DNA of 64,000 nucleotides from Chryseobacterium lactis (GCF_003815875.1 NZ_CP033924.1:3472001-3536000); one strand, 5' to 3'; positions 26,156-34,553 are shown, counted from the first letter of the stretch. Numbers and translations are program-made. Notes: generated from the letters alone by a model not told the origin.

Positions 26156-27274
26156 ATGAAAAAAGTAATATTCATAGCAGGTATATTAACATTTCAATTT
26201 GCATCATCACAACTTTACACCTCTGCAGGTGTTGTCAATCAAAGCTCAACTCCCGCTTCCAATAACATTGGGATCGGAATTCATAATCCTCATTCCAATT
26301 TAGAAGTGGGAGACCAAAATGGAGGTAAAATAACGATTTCTACAGCAGGATGGAGTGCTTCTTCTTCCAATCCCAAATATCCTACATTAGAATTTGCAGG
26401 ATACCAGAATTCACCCAAAGTAAGAATAACAGCTACAGAAGAGACAGGAAACACAAACGGTTCCAAATTTTCGATTTTAGTGAATGATAACAACGGTGCT
26501 ACCAACCTTGTTGAAAGGTTTTCAATTTTGCAAGACGGAAAAGTAGGAATAGGAACCTCTACACCTGTTGAAAGACTAGATGTTTCGGGAAACATTATTG
26601 CAGGAGCCAGCAGCTCCACAGCAGGGATTAACGCCTTTGCCATACGATATGAGGATGGTTCTTTGAGTAACTGGGGAGCCTTACGCAGCTCAGCTTCTAC
26701 GTATATGAGTTTTGGAGCCAAAGCTAATCCATCAAATTTAGGATGGCTATCCAGTAACGGAACATTGAATTTTGCAAAAACCGCAATTACCTTAGACAAT
26801 GAAGGGTTAAGATTTCTTGCCTCCCCTGCTCAGCAAGCTGCCTTAAACGCTCCGGTATCCCTGAATGAACTTCTGAAGATTTCTCCCAACGGAAATGCTC
26901 TGTTGAATGGAAAACTGGAAGCCAAAGAAATTAAAATTACCCATACTCCAACTGCCGATTTCGTTTTTGAAAGTACCTACGATCTTCCCAAATTAGAAGA
27001 TGTGGAGAAGCATATCAAAGAGAAAAAACACCTTCCGGAAATTGCTTCCGGAAAAGTAATGGAAAAAGAAGGAGTAAACATCGGAAGCTTTCAGATTCAG
27101 TTGTTGCAAAAAGTTGAAGAACTGACTTTATACAGCATCGAACAAAACAAACAACTGAAAAATCAGCAGGAAAGAATCCAGCAACTGGAAACAGAAAATG
27201 CAGAACTTAAAAAACTACATCAGGAAGTAGAACAGCTAAAAAAGCAATTTCTTACCCTTAAAGCCAATCACTAA
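26156..27274 (+). CDS. Tail-fibre-like secreted protein with C-terminal coiled coil
   Basis: A 372-residue protein with a signal peptide (ends FASSQ). Residues ~35-150 have repeated NIGIGxxxPxxxLEV / KVGIGTSTPVERLDVSG motifs, as in trimeric tail fibres and adhesins. The C-terminus has the block YDLPKLEDVEKHIKEKKHLPEI followed by a heptad coiled coil (in outline; EELTLYSIEQNKQLKNQQ). The same C-terminal block occurs in the protein at 56081. It lies between the SpvB-like and Rhs genes with gaps of 13 and 5 bp. A structural or adhesive role in the secreted assembly is likely. Confidence 0.75.
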   Translation: MKKVIFIAGILTFQFASSQLYTSAGVVNQSSTPASNNIGIGIHNPHSNLEVGDQNGGKITISTAGWSASSSNPKYPTLEFAGYQNSPKVRITATEETGNTNGSKFSILVNDNNGATNLVERFSILQDGKVGIGTSTPVERLDVSGNIIAGASSSTAGINAFAIRYEDGSLSNWGALRSSASTYMSFGAKANPSNLGWLSSNGTLNFAKTAITLDNEGLRFLASPAQQAALNAPVSLNELLKISPNGNALLNGKLEAKEIKITHTPTADFVFESTYDLPKLEDVEKHIKEKKHLPEIASGKVMEKEGVNIGSFQIQLLQKVEELTLYSIEQNKQLKNQQERIQQLETENAELKKLHQEVEQLKKQFLTLKANH

Positions 27275-27279
27275 TCACC

Positions 27280-30200
27280 ATGAATAAAAAAATAGGTACA
27301 ATCCTTTTATTAGCAGGAAGTGTGCTTCATTACGGCCAGATCGTTCTGAATTCCTCACCCACTCCTAATACAGAGGTCTCAGACCCCCACAGCATACGGC
27401 TGCTTCCGGGATTCAGTTTCGGTTCTGCGAGCGGAACTTTCCGAGGCTTTCTGGGATCCACCAATAACTCAGGGAACAACCCGTATGTTCCTGTGACGGT
27501 AGATCCCACGACCAATATATCCGGTAGTGAAAATTATATTTATACCCGGGAATATCTGGTTCCCACCACGACTTCAAATCCGGCATTACAACAGATACAA
27601 AACATCCAGTTTTTTGACGGATTGGGAAGACCCAAGCAAAATATTGGCATCAAATCCACCTCTGGAGGAAAGGATCTTGTTACTTCCATTCCGTATGACA
27701 ATTTTGGCCGTCAGGTAGATTCCTGGCTTCCGGTACCTATGTCTTCACAAAATGGGAATATCCAGTCCGGAGTAGAAGGCAGTGCTACTGCTTATTATCA
27801 ATCCAATGGAATTAATGATTCATCTCCGTTTACTCATAAAACACTGGAAAACTCCCCTCTTGACCGGGTTTTAAATGTTAAAAATCCAGGAGCCGATTGG
27901 CAGAATAAGCCGGTTACCTTTGGATATGATGCCAATGTAGCTGGTGAAGTATATCAACATGTTACCTCTACAACATGGGAGAATGGAGCCACTAAAACGG
28001 TATTGAGTTTAGCTCCTTCTCCAACCTACTTACCCAATCAGCTATATAAAAACACGATAAAAGATGAAGAAGGAAATGAAACTATTGAATTTAAAAACGG
28101 ACAAGGCCAAACCATACTCGTCAGAAAAGTATTGGATGTTTACACCCATGTAGACACCTACTATGTATATAATGAATATAACCAGCTGGCTTTTGTTCTT
28201 CCACCTCAGGCAATCAACAAACCCATTACAGAGACTTTACTGAGTGATCTGTGTTATCAATATCGCTATGACGGAAGGAGTAGACTTGTAGAGAAAAAGC
28301 TTCCGGGAAAAGGCTGGGAATACATGGTCTATGATAAGCAAGACAGATTAGTAGCTACCCAGGATGCCAATTTAAATGCAAAAGGTCACTGGCTGTATAC
28401 CAAATACGATAAATTTGGAAGAGTGGCCTATACAGGGATAAACACCGGCGGAACAAGGTCTCAGGAACAAACTGAAGCCAATACATTTGGCAGCAATAGT
28501 GTAGATCGGGGAAATTCTTCATTTTTTAACAGACAGGGAATGGATGTGTATTATAGTAATTCCGACATCACCTATCCTAAGTCTCCTACCTGGGTTACCT
28601 TATTGTCTTTGAATTATTATGACTCTTATCCGGGATACAGTTTCAATCCTTCATTTCCTGCTACAATACAGGGAGAACCTGTTTTAACGGCAACACCAAC
28701 CTCTGACGGAAGAAGTACCAATAGCCTTCCTCTTGTCAGCCTGGTGAAAAATATTGAAGATGATAACTGGACAAAAAACTATACCTATTATGACCTCAAA
28801 GGAAGGGCGATAGGATCGCATTCAATCAACCATCTGGGTGGCTATGCGAGAACGGAAAGTCTGCTGAAGTTCTCAGGAAAACCAAACTATACGCTTAGTT
28901 TTCATAAAAGAACTCAGAATGATACCGAGATCAGTATTAAAGAATCTTTTGAGTATGATCATCAGGAAAGAATGGTAAGACACTGGCATCAGGTAAATGG
29001 AGCCAACAAGGAACTTCTTGCCGAGAATGTATATAACGAGCTGGGACAACTGCAGACTAAAAATGTAGGAAACACCACAGGAAGCCCGTTACAAAGTGTT
29101 AATTATGCCTATAACATCCGGGGTTGGCTGACCAAAATTAACGAGCCTTCCAATTTGCTTACCAAGCTTTTTGCATACGAGTTAAGATACAACAATCCTA
29201 ATGCCCAGTTCAGCGGAACGGCCAAATACAACGGTAATATTTCCCAGGCAGCCTGGATTACCCAAACTGATGCCGTACTGAGAAATTATTCCTACGAATA
29301 TGATCCTTTAAACCGACTGAAAGAAGGCCGCCTTTGGGATGCTATGAACTTAGACCGGGGAGAATATACCGAAAACCTGACCTACGATCTTAACGGGAAT
29401 ATTGGTAGTTTGAAAAGAAAAGGCAGACAGTTCCCAGGATATACCGCTCCCGAAAACATGGATGATCTGGCATACGAGTACACAGGAAACCGCTTAACCA
29501 AAGTACGTGATATTTCTGAAAACCCTTCAGGATATCCTATTGGAGGAAAAGCCTTTGCTTACGATGATAACGGAAATATGACGGTTCAGGAAGACAAAGG
29601 ACTCACCATCCGGTACAATTATCTGAACCTGCCTCAAAATATCCTTTCTCCACAAGGAAATACATCTTATGTATACAGTGCTGATGGAGTAAAGGTGAAA
29701 AAAATGGCAGGAAGTAAAGTCGTAGATTATCTGACCGGTTTCCAGTATGAGAACAATACATTACAATTCTTCCCAACCTCAGAAGGCTATTTTGATTATG
29801 TGAAAAATAAGTATATTTACAATTACACAGATCACTTAGGAAATGTACGATTAAGTTACATGAACGGCGGGTCAGGAATAGAGATCATTGAGGAAAGCAA
29901 TTACTATCCGTTTGGGTTGAAGCATGAAGGGTATAATACTTTGAACGGGAATGCTGCCTATCAGTATAAGTACAATGGAAAGGAGCTCCAGGAGACGGGA
30001 ATGTATGATTATGGAGCGAGGATGTATATGCCGGATATTGGACGATGGGGTGTGGTAGATCCGCTGGCGGAGAAGATGAGAAGATGGTCGCCTTATAACT
30101 ATGCTTACAACAACCCAATAAGATATATTGATCCAGACGGAAGAGCTCCTTTCGGAGACTTCTTTGGTACTTCAGGAAAGTATCTAGGTAGTGATGGAAA

Positions 30201-30840
30201 AAATGATGGAAAAGTATACTTAAGTCAAGGAAATAAAAGTAATTATTTAACAGCGGGCAAGCAAGAAGTTGCTGGAGGATTAGCTTCTTTAAGTGCTATT
30301 TCTAGATCATTAAGTATGACAAATTCTCCTTCAAACCATAAAATTAGCCCTGACTCTAAAGGCGGACATCACGAAGTTAGAGCAGATATTGACTTAGCAG
30401 GAAAGAGAACAACATTCACAGAAGGAGGTAAAACTTCTATAAGTGGCGGTGTTGCAGGTGCAGAAGTTAATGGTTTTGATATAATGAGTCAACACGGTAT
30501 TAAAAACGATATAAAATCTGATATTGTGCTTCATACCCATCCTACAGCAACAACAGTAGAAAGTACCGCTACTGCGGGGCAATTCAAAGTTTATACTTTG
30601 ACTGCAACAGATCCTTCTGCTGCTGATACGGCAGATTTTGCTAAGAGAGATACGAATATTATTGCAGGTAACTTGGAAAAAAATACAGTACAGGTAAATG
30701 CGGATGGTTCTTTCGCTGATCCAAATAATAAACAGGGTGCTGTATTTTATGACAGAAGCGGAAGTGAAACTATGAGAATTGAATCATCTACAGTTAATAA
30801 AATATTATCTAATTATGAAAATGGTCAAATCAAACCTTAA
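27280..30840 (+). CDS. DUF6443 Rhs protein with C-terminal JAB/JAMM-like toxin domain
   Basis: A 1186-residue polymorphic toxin. A short signal peptide is followed by a DUF6443 domain (YTREYLVPTTTSNPALQ, then IQFFDGLGRPKQNIGI). Many YD repeats form the Rhs shell. The RHS-associated core spans ~843-955 ([18 protein letters not shown] to [19 protein letters not shown]). The tip (~956-1186) has HTHP at 1085-1088 and SAAD at 1113-1116. These match the H-x-H and S-x2-D parts of the JAMM zinc-peptidase motif. I read it as a JAB-like toxin. The immunity candidate overlaps its end by 20-26 bp. Confidence 0.85.
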   Translation: MNKKIGTILLLAGSVLHYGQIVLNSSPTPNTEVSDPHSIRLLPGFSFGSASGTFRGFLGSTNNSGNNPYVPVTVDPTTNISGSENYIYTREYLVPTTTSNPALQQIQNIQFFDGLGRPKQNIGIKSTSGGKDLVTSIPYDNFGRQVDSWLPVPMSSQNGNIQSGVEGSATAYYQSNGINDSSPFTHKTLENSPLDRVLNVKNPGADWQNKPVTFGYDANVAGEVYQHVTSTTWENGATKTVLSLAPSPTYLPNQLYKNTIKDEEGNETIEFKNGQGQTILVRKVLDVYTHVDTYYVYNEYNQLAFVLPPQAINKPITETLLSDLCYQYRYDGRSRLVEKKLPGKGWEYMVYDKQDRLVATQDANLNAKGHWLYTKYDKFGRVAYTGINTGGTRSQEQTEANTFGSNSVDRGNSSFFNRQGMDVYYSNSDITYPKSPTWVTLLSLNYYDSYPGYSFNPSFPATIQGEPVLTATPTSDGRSTNSLPLVSLVKNIEDDNWTKNYTYYDLKGRAIGSHSINHLGGYARTESLLKFSGKPNYTLSFHKRTQNDTEISIKESFEYDHQERMVRHWHQVNGANKELLAENVYNELGQLQTKNVGNTTGSPLQSVNYAYNIRGWLTKINEPSNLLTKLFAYELRYNNPNAQFSGTAKYNGNISQAAWITQTDAVLRNYSYEYDPLNRLKEGRLWDAMNLDRGEYTENLTYDLNGNIGSLKRKGRQFPGYTAPENMDDLAYEYTGNRLTKVRDISENPSGYPIGGKAFAYDDNGNMTVQEDKGLTIRYNYLNLPQNILSPQGNTSYVYSADGVKVKKMAGSKVVDYLTGFQYENNTLQFFPTSEGYFDYVKNKYIYNYTDHLGNVRLSYMNGGSGIEIIEESNYYPFGLKHEGYNTLNGNAAYQYKYNGKELQETGMYDYGARMYMPDIGRWGVVDPLAEKMRRWSPYNYAYNNPIRYIDPDGRAPFGDFFGTSGKYLGSDGKNDGKVYLSQGNKSNYLTAGKQEVAGGLASLSAISRSLSMTNSPSNHKISPDSKGGHHEVRADIDLAGKRTTFTEGGKTSISGGVAGAEVNGFDIMSQHGIKNDIKSDIVLHTHPTATTVESTATAGQFKVYTLTATDPSAADTADFAKRDTNIIAGNLEKNTVQVNADGSFADPNNKQGAVFYDRSGSETMRIESSTVNKILSNYENGQIKP

Positions 30841-31273
30841 TAAAACCATAAGCTTACTAGTATTTTTTGTATCAATTACAATTTACAGTCAAAAAGTTAA
30901 TTTGATAATTTTTATAAATGATGAAATTATCACAAGTCCTTTAGGTTTAGAATTTCACAATAATACTTCCACTAACACATACAAGTATACTTATTCTCCA
31001 GGAAAAGAAGTCGACACTGATATTAGTGATATTTTTAAAGAAAATATGATATTGCAATTTAATGCGTATGGAGACAAAGAAAACCTAACTAAACGCTACA
31101 GCTATAATATACCTCTTGAAGCGGGTCTATTTAATGATACCTCTTTTCTGATTATAAAAATCTACAATCTAGATAAAAAAGAATACAGAAAAAAATACTG
31201 CAAATCAAAAGAACTTTATATCGTAGACTTTCATAAAAGTGGACTTCATATAAATACTGGAATATGCAAGTAA
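30815..31273 (+). CDS. Exported immunity protein candidate for the Rhs JAB-like toxin
   Basis: About 152 residues. I start it at ATG 30815, or 30821 two codons later; both overlap the Rhs stop codon (30840), which suggests coupled translation. A signal peptide precedes QKVNLIIFIN, so the protein acts in the periplasm or on the outer membrane. It shares blocks with the second immunity gene at 32831: a YSPGKEV / YFPGKFV motif and the IKIYNLDKKEYRKKY / LYIYNTDNKNYKNIY motif. No known family is recognised. A strong terminator follows. Confidence 0.65.
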   Translation: MKMVKSNLNKTISLLVFFVSITIYSQKVNLIIFINDEIITSPLGLEFHNNTSTNTYKYTYSPGKEVDTDISDIFKENMILQFNAYGDKENLTKRYSYNIPLEAGLFNDTSFLIIKIYNLDKKEYRKKYCKSKELYIVDFHKSGLHINTGICK

Positions 31274-31277
31274 TAGC

Positions 31278-31304
31278 AAACCCCTCGCATTTTGCGAGGG
31301 GTTT
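31278..31304 (+). terminator. Terminator of the Rhs locus
   Basis: AAACCCCTCGCA (31278-31289) pairs exactly with TGCGAGGGGTTT (31293-31304). A TTATTGT tail follows. It ends the Rhs-immunity transcript and separates it from the orphan cassette. Confidence 0.85.
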
Positions 31305-31639
31305 TATTGTGTGATAATCTGTTGTAGATTATCTTTCATTCTTTTGTTAGAAATTGCTAGGTCAATCATTTTAAGCAAGGCTTGTTGTTCATCTTCAGGA
31401 AGCAGATCAATCAATTTTATTTTTTCTAAAAGCGGTAAATTGAGTTCTTTCTGCAAATCGTTGTCATTAAAAAATTCACTTACAGAAACTCCGAAAACTT
31501 TAGCCAATTTTTCTAATGTAGAAATAGACGGTTCTACTTTGCCATTTTCAATCCTAGAGTATTGACCTTGTGGAATACCCGAATCCGTGCAAATCTCTTT
31601 TTGAGAAAGGTTTTTAACCTCTCTTATGATAGATGTTTA
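31304..31639 (-). pseudogene. XRE-family regulator lacking its N-terminus
   Basis: On the minus strand the frame reads EVKNLSQKEICTDSGIPQG, QYSRIENGKVEPSISTLEK, LAKVFGVSVSEFF and then an acidic and helical tail ending LQQIITQ. This is a Cro/CI-type helix-turn-helix protein. The first ~10-15 residues with the start codon are missing: upstream of residue EVK the frame meets stops at 31640-31642 and has no ATG. The first available Met (31507) lies after most of the DNA-binding domain. The break coincides with the start of the cassette fragment on the other strand. Confidence 0.6.
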
Positions 31640-31774
31640 TTATTAAGAAAGAAAGTATTAGAATTGCAAGAATTGGATTTATGGAAAATAGATTTAATAA
31701 AAACTAATGAAAAATGGAGGGAAGTCATTGTGCTTTGTGATAAAATAAAAGATATGATTAAAAAAATTAAATAG
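31631..31774 (+). pseudogene. 3' fragment of a cassette gene, possibly an old immunity gene
   Basis: The open frame ending at TAG 31774 encodes a charged C-terminal segment (LLLRKKVLELQELDLWK, then TNEKWREVIVLCDKIKDM). It has no start or ribosome-binding site of its own. It is followed after 8 bp by the same hairpin that closes the orphan toxin-immunity cassette (33490). By position it is the tail of an earlier cassette's last gene, cut off where the XRE remnant begins. It is not similar to the two exported immunity candidates. Confidence 0.4.
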
Positions 31775-31782
31775 TCCCTCGC

Positions 31783-31811
31783 TGCCGCACGAATCCTTTC
31801 GTGTGGCATTT
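31783..31811 (+). terminator. Cassette-boundary terminator (left copy)
   Basis: TGCCGCACGAA (31783-31793), TCCT loop, TTCGTGTGGCA (31798-31808), then TTTTG. The stem has one G-U pair. The same hairpin, with one base difference in the stem, lies at 33490-33515 behind the orphan cassette. Confidence 0.75.
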
Positions 31812-32831
31812 TGTTATTTTGACAATTCAAAAATTAAGTATATTTACAATTATACAGATCACTTAGGAAATGTACGATTAAGTTACATGAACGGGGGATC
31901 AGGAGTAGAGATCATTGAGGAAAGTAATTATTACCCGTTTGGGTTGAAGCATGAAGGGTATAATACGTTGAGCGGGAATGCTGCTTATCAGTATAAGTAC
32001 AACGGAAAGGAGCTTCAGGAGACGGGTATGTATGACTACGGAGCACGATTCTATATGCCGGATTTAGGAAGATGGGGAGTTGTGGATCCGAAAGCAGAAT
32101 TAATGCGCCGTTGGTCACCGTACAATTATGCATTTGATAATCCAATACGTTTTATTGATCCAGATGGAAGAGCTCCTCTTACTGATTTTTACAATTTAAA
32201 TGGGAAAAAGATTGGTACAGATGGCGTAAATAATGGAGTTAGAGTTGTAGTTACTGACAAGGATGAGGCGAAATCAATTTCAAAAATAAAAGGAAATGTT
32301 GATGCAAGTTCTGTTACGTCGGGTGTTACCCTTCCAGGCACAGCTGTATTGAAAGAAAGTTTAAATGTTTTGGATAGAACAGTGAAGAATGGGGGCAAAA
32401 AAGAAGAAAGTTCCATTGTAATGAAAGATGGAACTGTTATACAAGGAAAACAAGGTGCGGAAGTTAAATATGGCGTAGATGCATATGCAGGTGCTACGTT
32501 ACCTGACCTACCTTCGGGTAAAACCCCAGCTGATGCAGCAGCAACGATACATTCTCACCCTACAAAAACGGAAGCTATTGGAGAAAAAGTTTACAGTGGT
32601 AATGCGCAAGAACCATCAGGAACAGACACAACAACCTTTGCTCAATATGGGACAAATGTTATTGTTGGACCTCAAGGTTACTCTACAGGGCAACAGGGTA
32701 TCAATCCTTCAACTGGAAAAATGGAAGTAACAACTAATGCTAATCCAAATGGAATTTCTATTTATAGTGGTGCCAATACAACATCATCTGTAAATCTTAC
32801 TAAAAAAGCCGTTGAAAAAATATTAGAATAA
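31803..32831 (+). CDS. Orphan Rhs core fragment with alternative JAB-like toxin tip (silent cassette)
   Basis: From ~31836 the sequence repeats the Rhs core of the main gene (29809-30148) with roughly 90% nucleotide identity by eye, up to the PDGRAP motif. It then diverges into a different tip. That tip has HSHP at residues 250-253 and SGTD at 272-275, again the JAMM pattern. The only in-frame start (GTG at 31803) lies inside a terminator hairpin and has no ribosome-binding site. So the unit is probably not translated unless recombination joins it to the main gene. It overlaps its immunity gene by 1 bp (TAATG). Confidence 0.75.
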   Translation: MAFCYFDNSKIKYIYNYTDHLGNVRLSYMNGGSGVEIIEESNYYPFGLKHEGYNTLSGNAAYQYKYNGKELQETGMYDYGARFYMPDLGRWGVVDPKAELMRRWSPYNYAFDNPIRFIDPDGRAPLTDFYNLNGKKIGTDGVNNGVRVVVTDKDEAKSISKIKGNVDASSVTSGVTLPGTAVLKESLNVLDRTVKNGGKKEESSIVMKDGTVIQGKQGAEVKYGVDAYAGATLPDLPSGKTPADAAATIHSHPTKTEAIGEKVYSGNAQEPSGTDTTTFAQYGTNVIVGPQGYSTGQQGINPSTGKMEVTTNANPNGISIYSGANTTSSVNLTKKAVEKILE

Positions 32832-33325
32832 TGAGAAACCTTATATTAATATTAGTATTCCTTTTATCATCTAAAATCTCATCGCAGAGTAAAGAAGGAA
32901 ATATAATTATAACAGTAGATCAAAATGTACATCCTTCTCTTAGTAATATGTATATTTTGAAAGGAGACCAAAAGTATTATATCAGTTATTTTCCTGGCAA
33001 GTTTGTAATAAAAGAAGCAGATTATCAGGATTTGTTACATAAGGATAATTCATCTTCTTTAAAATTAGTTTTGAGTAGTAACTTACAATGTAAAGATGAC
33101 CTAACATCAAAACTTTATGAAATAGAGGATTTTAAATTAAGTTGGTTGGATCAGCCATATGTTATTCTTTACATTTATAATACAGACAATAAGAATTATA
33201 AAAACATTTACAATCCTTTGCCAGGAAAAGCCTATACATATGATTATGAATATCCTGGAGGAACAATGAAAAGAGTTCAAAAGTCGTTTACTAAAGACCA
33301 GAAGAAATGTCAAACGAATAATTAA
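32831..33325 (+). CDS. Exported immunity protein candidate of the orphan cassette
   Basis: A 164-residue protein. The signal peptide ends around KISSQ (residue ~19). The body shares motifs with the immunity candidate at 30815 (see that entry), so both are paralogues and both are exported. Its ATG overlaps the TAA of the orphan toxin. Cysteines near residues 88 and 161 could form a disulfide in the periplasm. It could be expressed from its own weak promoter within the toxin tip to guard against siblings; none is evident. Confidence 0.62.
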   Translation: MRNLILILVFLLSSKISSQSKEGNIIITVDQNVHPSLSNMYILKGDQKYYISYFPGKFVIKEADYQDLLHKDNSSSLKLVLSSNLQCKDDLTSKLYEIEDFKLSWLDQPYVILYIYNTDNKNYKNIYNPLPGKAYTYDYEYPGGTMKRVQKSFTKDQKKCQTNN

Positions 33326-33375
33326 AAGGTAATACTTATAGTCTACGAGTTTTTGACTTAGTTGTAGATACAAGC

Positions 33376-33438
33376 AAAACCGCTGCCTTAGCAGTGGTTT
33401 TCTTGTTCTGTTTTCATTTACAAAACAGAACAAGAAAA
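33376..33438 (+). terminator. Two overlapping hairpins after the orphan immunity gene
   Basis: AAAACCGCTGC (33376-33386) pairs with GCAGTGGTTTT (33391-33401). The T-run of its right arm is also the start of a second, perfect 17-bp stem: TTTTCTTGTTCTGTTTT (33398-33414) with AAAACAGAACAAGAAAA (33422-33438). The first resembles a standard terminator, the second lacks a G/C-rich core. Confidence 0.65.
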
Positions 33439-33489
33439 ATAAATCTTTTGGATAATGTTTAGAGCTAGAATAAAAGGGTTCCACGACGC

Positions 33490-33518
33490 TGCCACACGAA
33501 TCCTTTCGTGTGGCATTT
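33490..33518 (+). terminator. Cassette-boundary terminator (right copy)
   Basis: TGCCACACGAA (33490-33500) pairs perfectly with TTCGTGTGGCA (33505-33515) around a TCCT loop, followed by TTTT. The context (..GCTGCC.CACGAATCC..) repeats that at 31781. The orphan cassette is therefore bracketed by direct copies. Confidence 0.75.
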
Positions 33519-33579
33519 TATTAATCATTACTTTTTGTAAACTAGCTCATTTTTATATCTTTATCTAAAACAGATAGTG

Positions 33580-33663
33580 ATGAGTAGAAATTATAAATTC
33601 TATAATCCGGAAGGACTATATTTTATAATCTTTGTGAAGACTTCCCCTTTTTCAAACAGTTGA
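33580..33663 (+). pseudogene. 5' remnant of a RAYT (IS200-like) transposase
   Basis: The 27-codon frame begins MSRNYKFYNPEGLYFIIF and stops at TGA 33661-33663. The start MSRKYKFxxPxGxYFVTF is typical of REP-associated tyrosine transposases in Flavobacteria. The catalytic HUH and Tyr parts are absent; the next ~90 bp to the sigma-factor gene show no continuation. It lies right beside the silent Rhs cassette. Confidence 0.55.
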
Positions 33664-33756
33664 TAAATATAAAATACACTCTAATTGATCAAACATTCTT
33701 TAGCGTTATGTCTTTAACTAATAATCAAATAGCAATTATATCGTTTGTTTAAAAGA

Positions 33757-34383
33757 TTAGTAGCTGGTTAATATCTCCATCAACATCACAATTGATACCA
33801 GTTTTTTAGAAGGCTGGTATTCGGAGCTTAATTGTTCACGGATTTCTCCCAATGCCTTGCTCAGTTTATTACTTACTGTCTTATTGCTTATTCCCAAAGC
33901 TTCTGCCGTTTCATTTACGGACATATTTTTCCTGATTCTCATATCATAAACCTGCTGTTCTGTTGAAGAAAGTGTAGATACCACCTCGTCAATCATCGAT
34001 AATAAAACCGAAATTTCGTTCTCTTCAATAATTTCAAAATATTCGGTGTCTGTGAGGTCTGTTTCTGACGGGAAATCAATCTCGTCAATACTCAAGGTGG
34101 GCGGTGCTTTCTTATAGCTGTTATAGTAATCGAGGATGCGGTAATGAAGATAGCGAAGTAAATATCCTTTAGCACTTTCTGCGGCGTCAGTTTGAATGGT
34201 ATCGGTATTTTCGAGGATTTTCATCCATAGATTTTGAAGCAGTTCCTCAGAAACCTCTTTATCCCTCGTACGCGCAAAAGCAAAGCGATACAGGCTGTCC
34301 CAATATCGGTCATACAGCAGCATAAATGCAGGACGATCGCCTGATTTTATTTTCTTTAATAAACTATGGTCTGTCAGATTCAT
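33757..34383 (-). CDS. ECF-type RNA polymerase sigma factor
   Basis: A 208-residue sigma-70 family ECF factor. Region 2 is near the N-terminus (FMLLYDRYWDSLYRFAFAR, then EELLQNLWMKIL). Region 4 is VYDMRIRKNMSVNETAEALG, with SNKTVSNKLSKALGEIR as its helix-turn-helix. It is divergent from a FecR-type anti-sigma gene and an STN-domain receptor. The three form a surface-signalling system of the FecI-FecR-FecA kind. The signal passes from the outer-membrane receptor through the anti-sigma factor to the sigma factor. Confidence 0.9.
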   Translation of the reverse strand: MNLTDHSLLKKIKSGDRPAFMLLYDRYWDSLYRFAFARTRDKEVSEELLQNLWMKILENTDTIQTDAAESAKGYLLRYLHYRILDYYNSYKKAPPTLSIDEIDFPSETDLTDTEYFEIIEENEISVLLSMIDEVVSTLSSTEQQVYDMRIRKNMSVNETAEALGISNKTVSNKLSKALGEIREQLSSEYQPSKKLVSIVMLMEILTSY

Positions 34384-34467
34384 AATGTTGCAACAAAATT
34401 ACCTAAAGGAAAATTAACTTTTTGTGAACTTTAATTATGGTAAGGTTAAATATTTCTTTTAAACAAA

Positions 34468-34553
34468 GCTTAAATATTAATCTAATGTTGAATAAATGTA
34501 AAAAAAGTTAAAAATGATTGGAAAAACAGCTTAAATATGAATAGAATGTTAAG
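34468..34553. promoter_or_regulatory. Imperfect direct repeat between sigma and anti-sigma genes
   Basis: GCTTAAATATTAATCTAATG at 34468 recurs as GCTTAAATATGAATAGAATG at 34529; over 25 bp, 20 positions agree. The copies are 61 bp apart in the 230-bp divergent intergenic region. They could be binding sites for a regulator or for the ECF holoenzyme. The sequence is AT-rich, so chance is possible. Confidence 0.35.

Noticed and set aside
30779..30814. Upstream start of the first immunity gene at 30779
   Set aside because: It adds 12 residues before the signal peptide and lies deeper in the Rhs gene; ATG 30815 or 30821 fits the signal sequence.
31562..31774. Complete 70-codon gene starting at 31562
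   Set aside because: The first third is antisense to the XRE frame and shares its sequence; only the part after ~31631 looks like real coding sequence, so it was called a fragment.
27280..33325. Genomic island boundaries or att sites around the Rhs locus
   Set aside because: No tRNA, integrase or flanking direct repeat of the whole region is visible; base composition is close to that of the neighbours.
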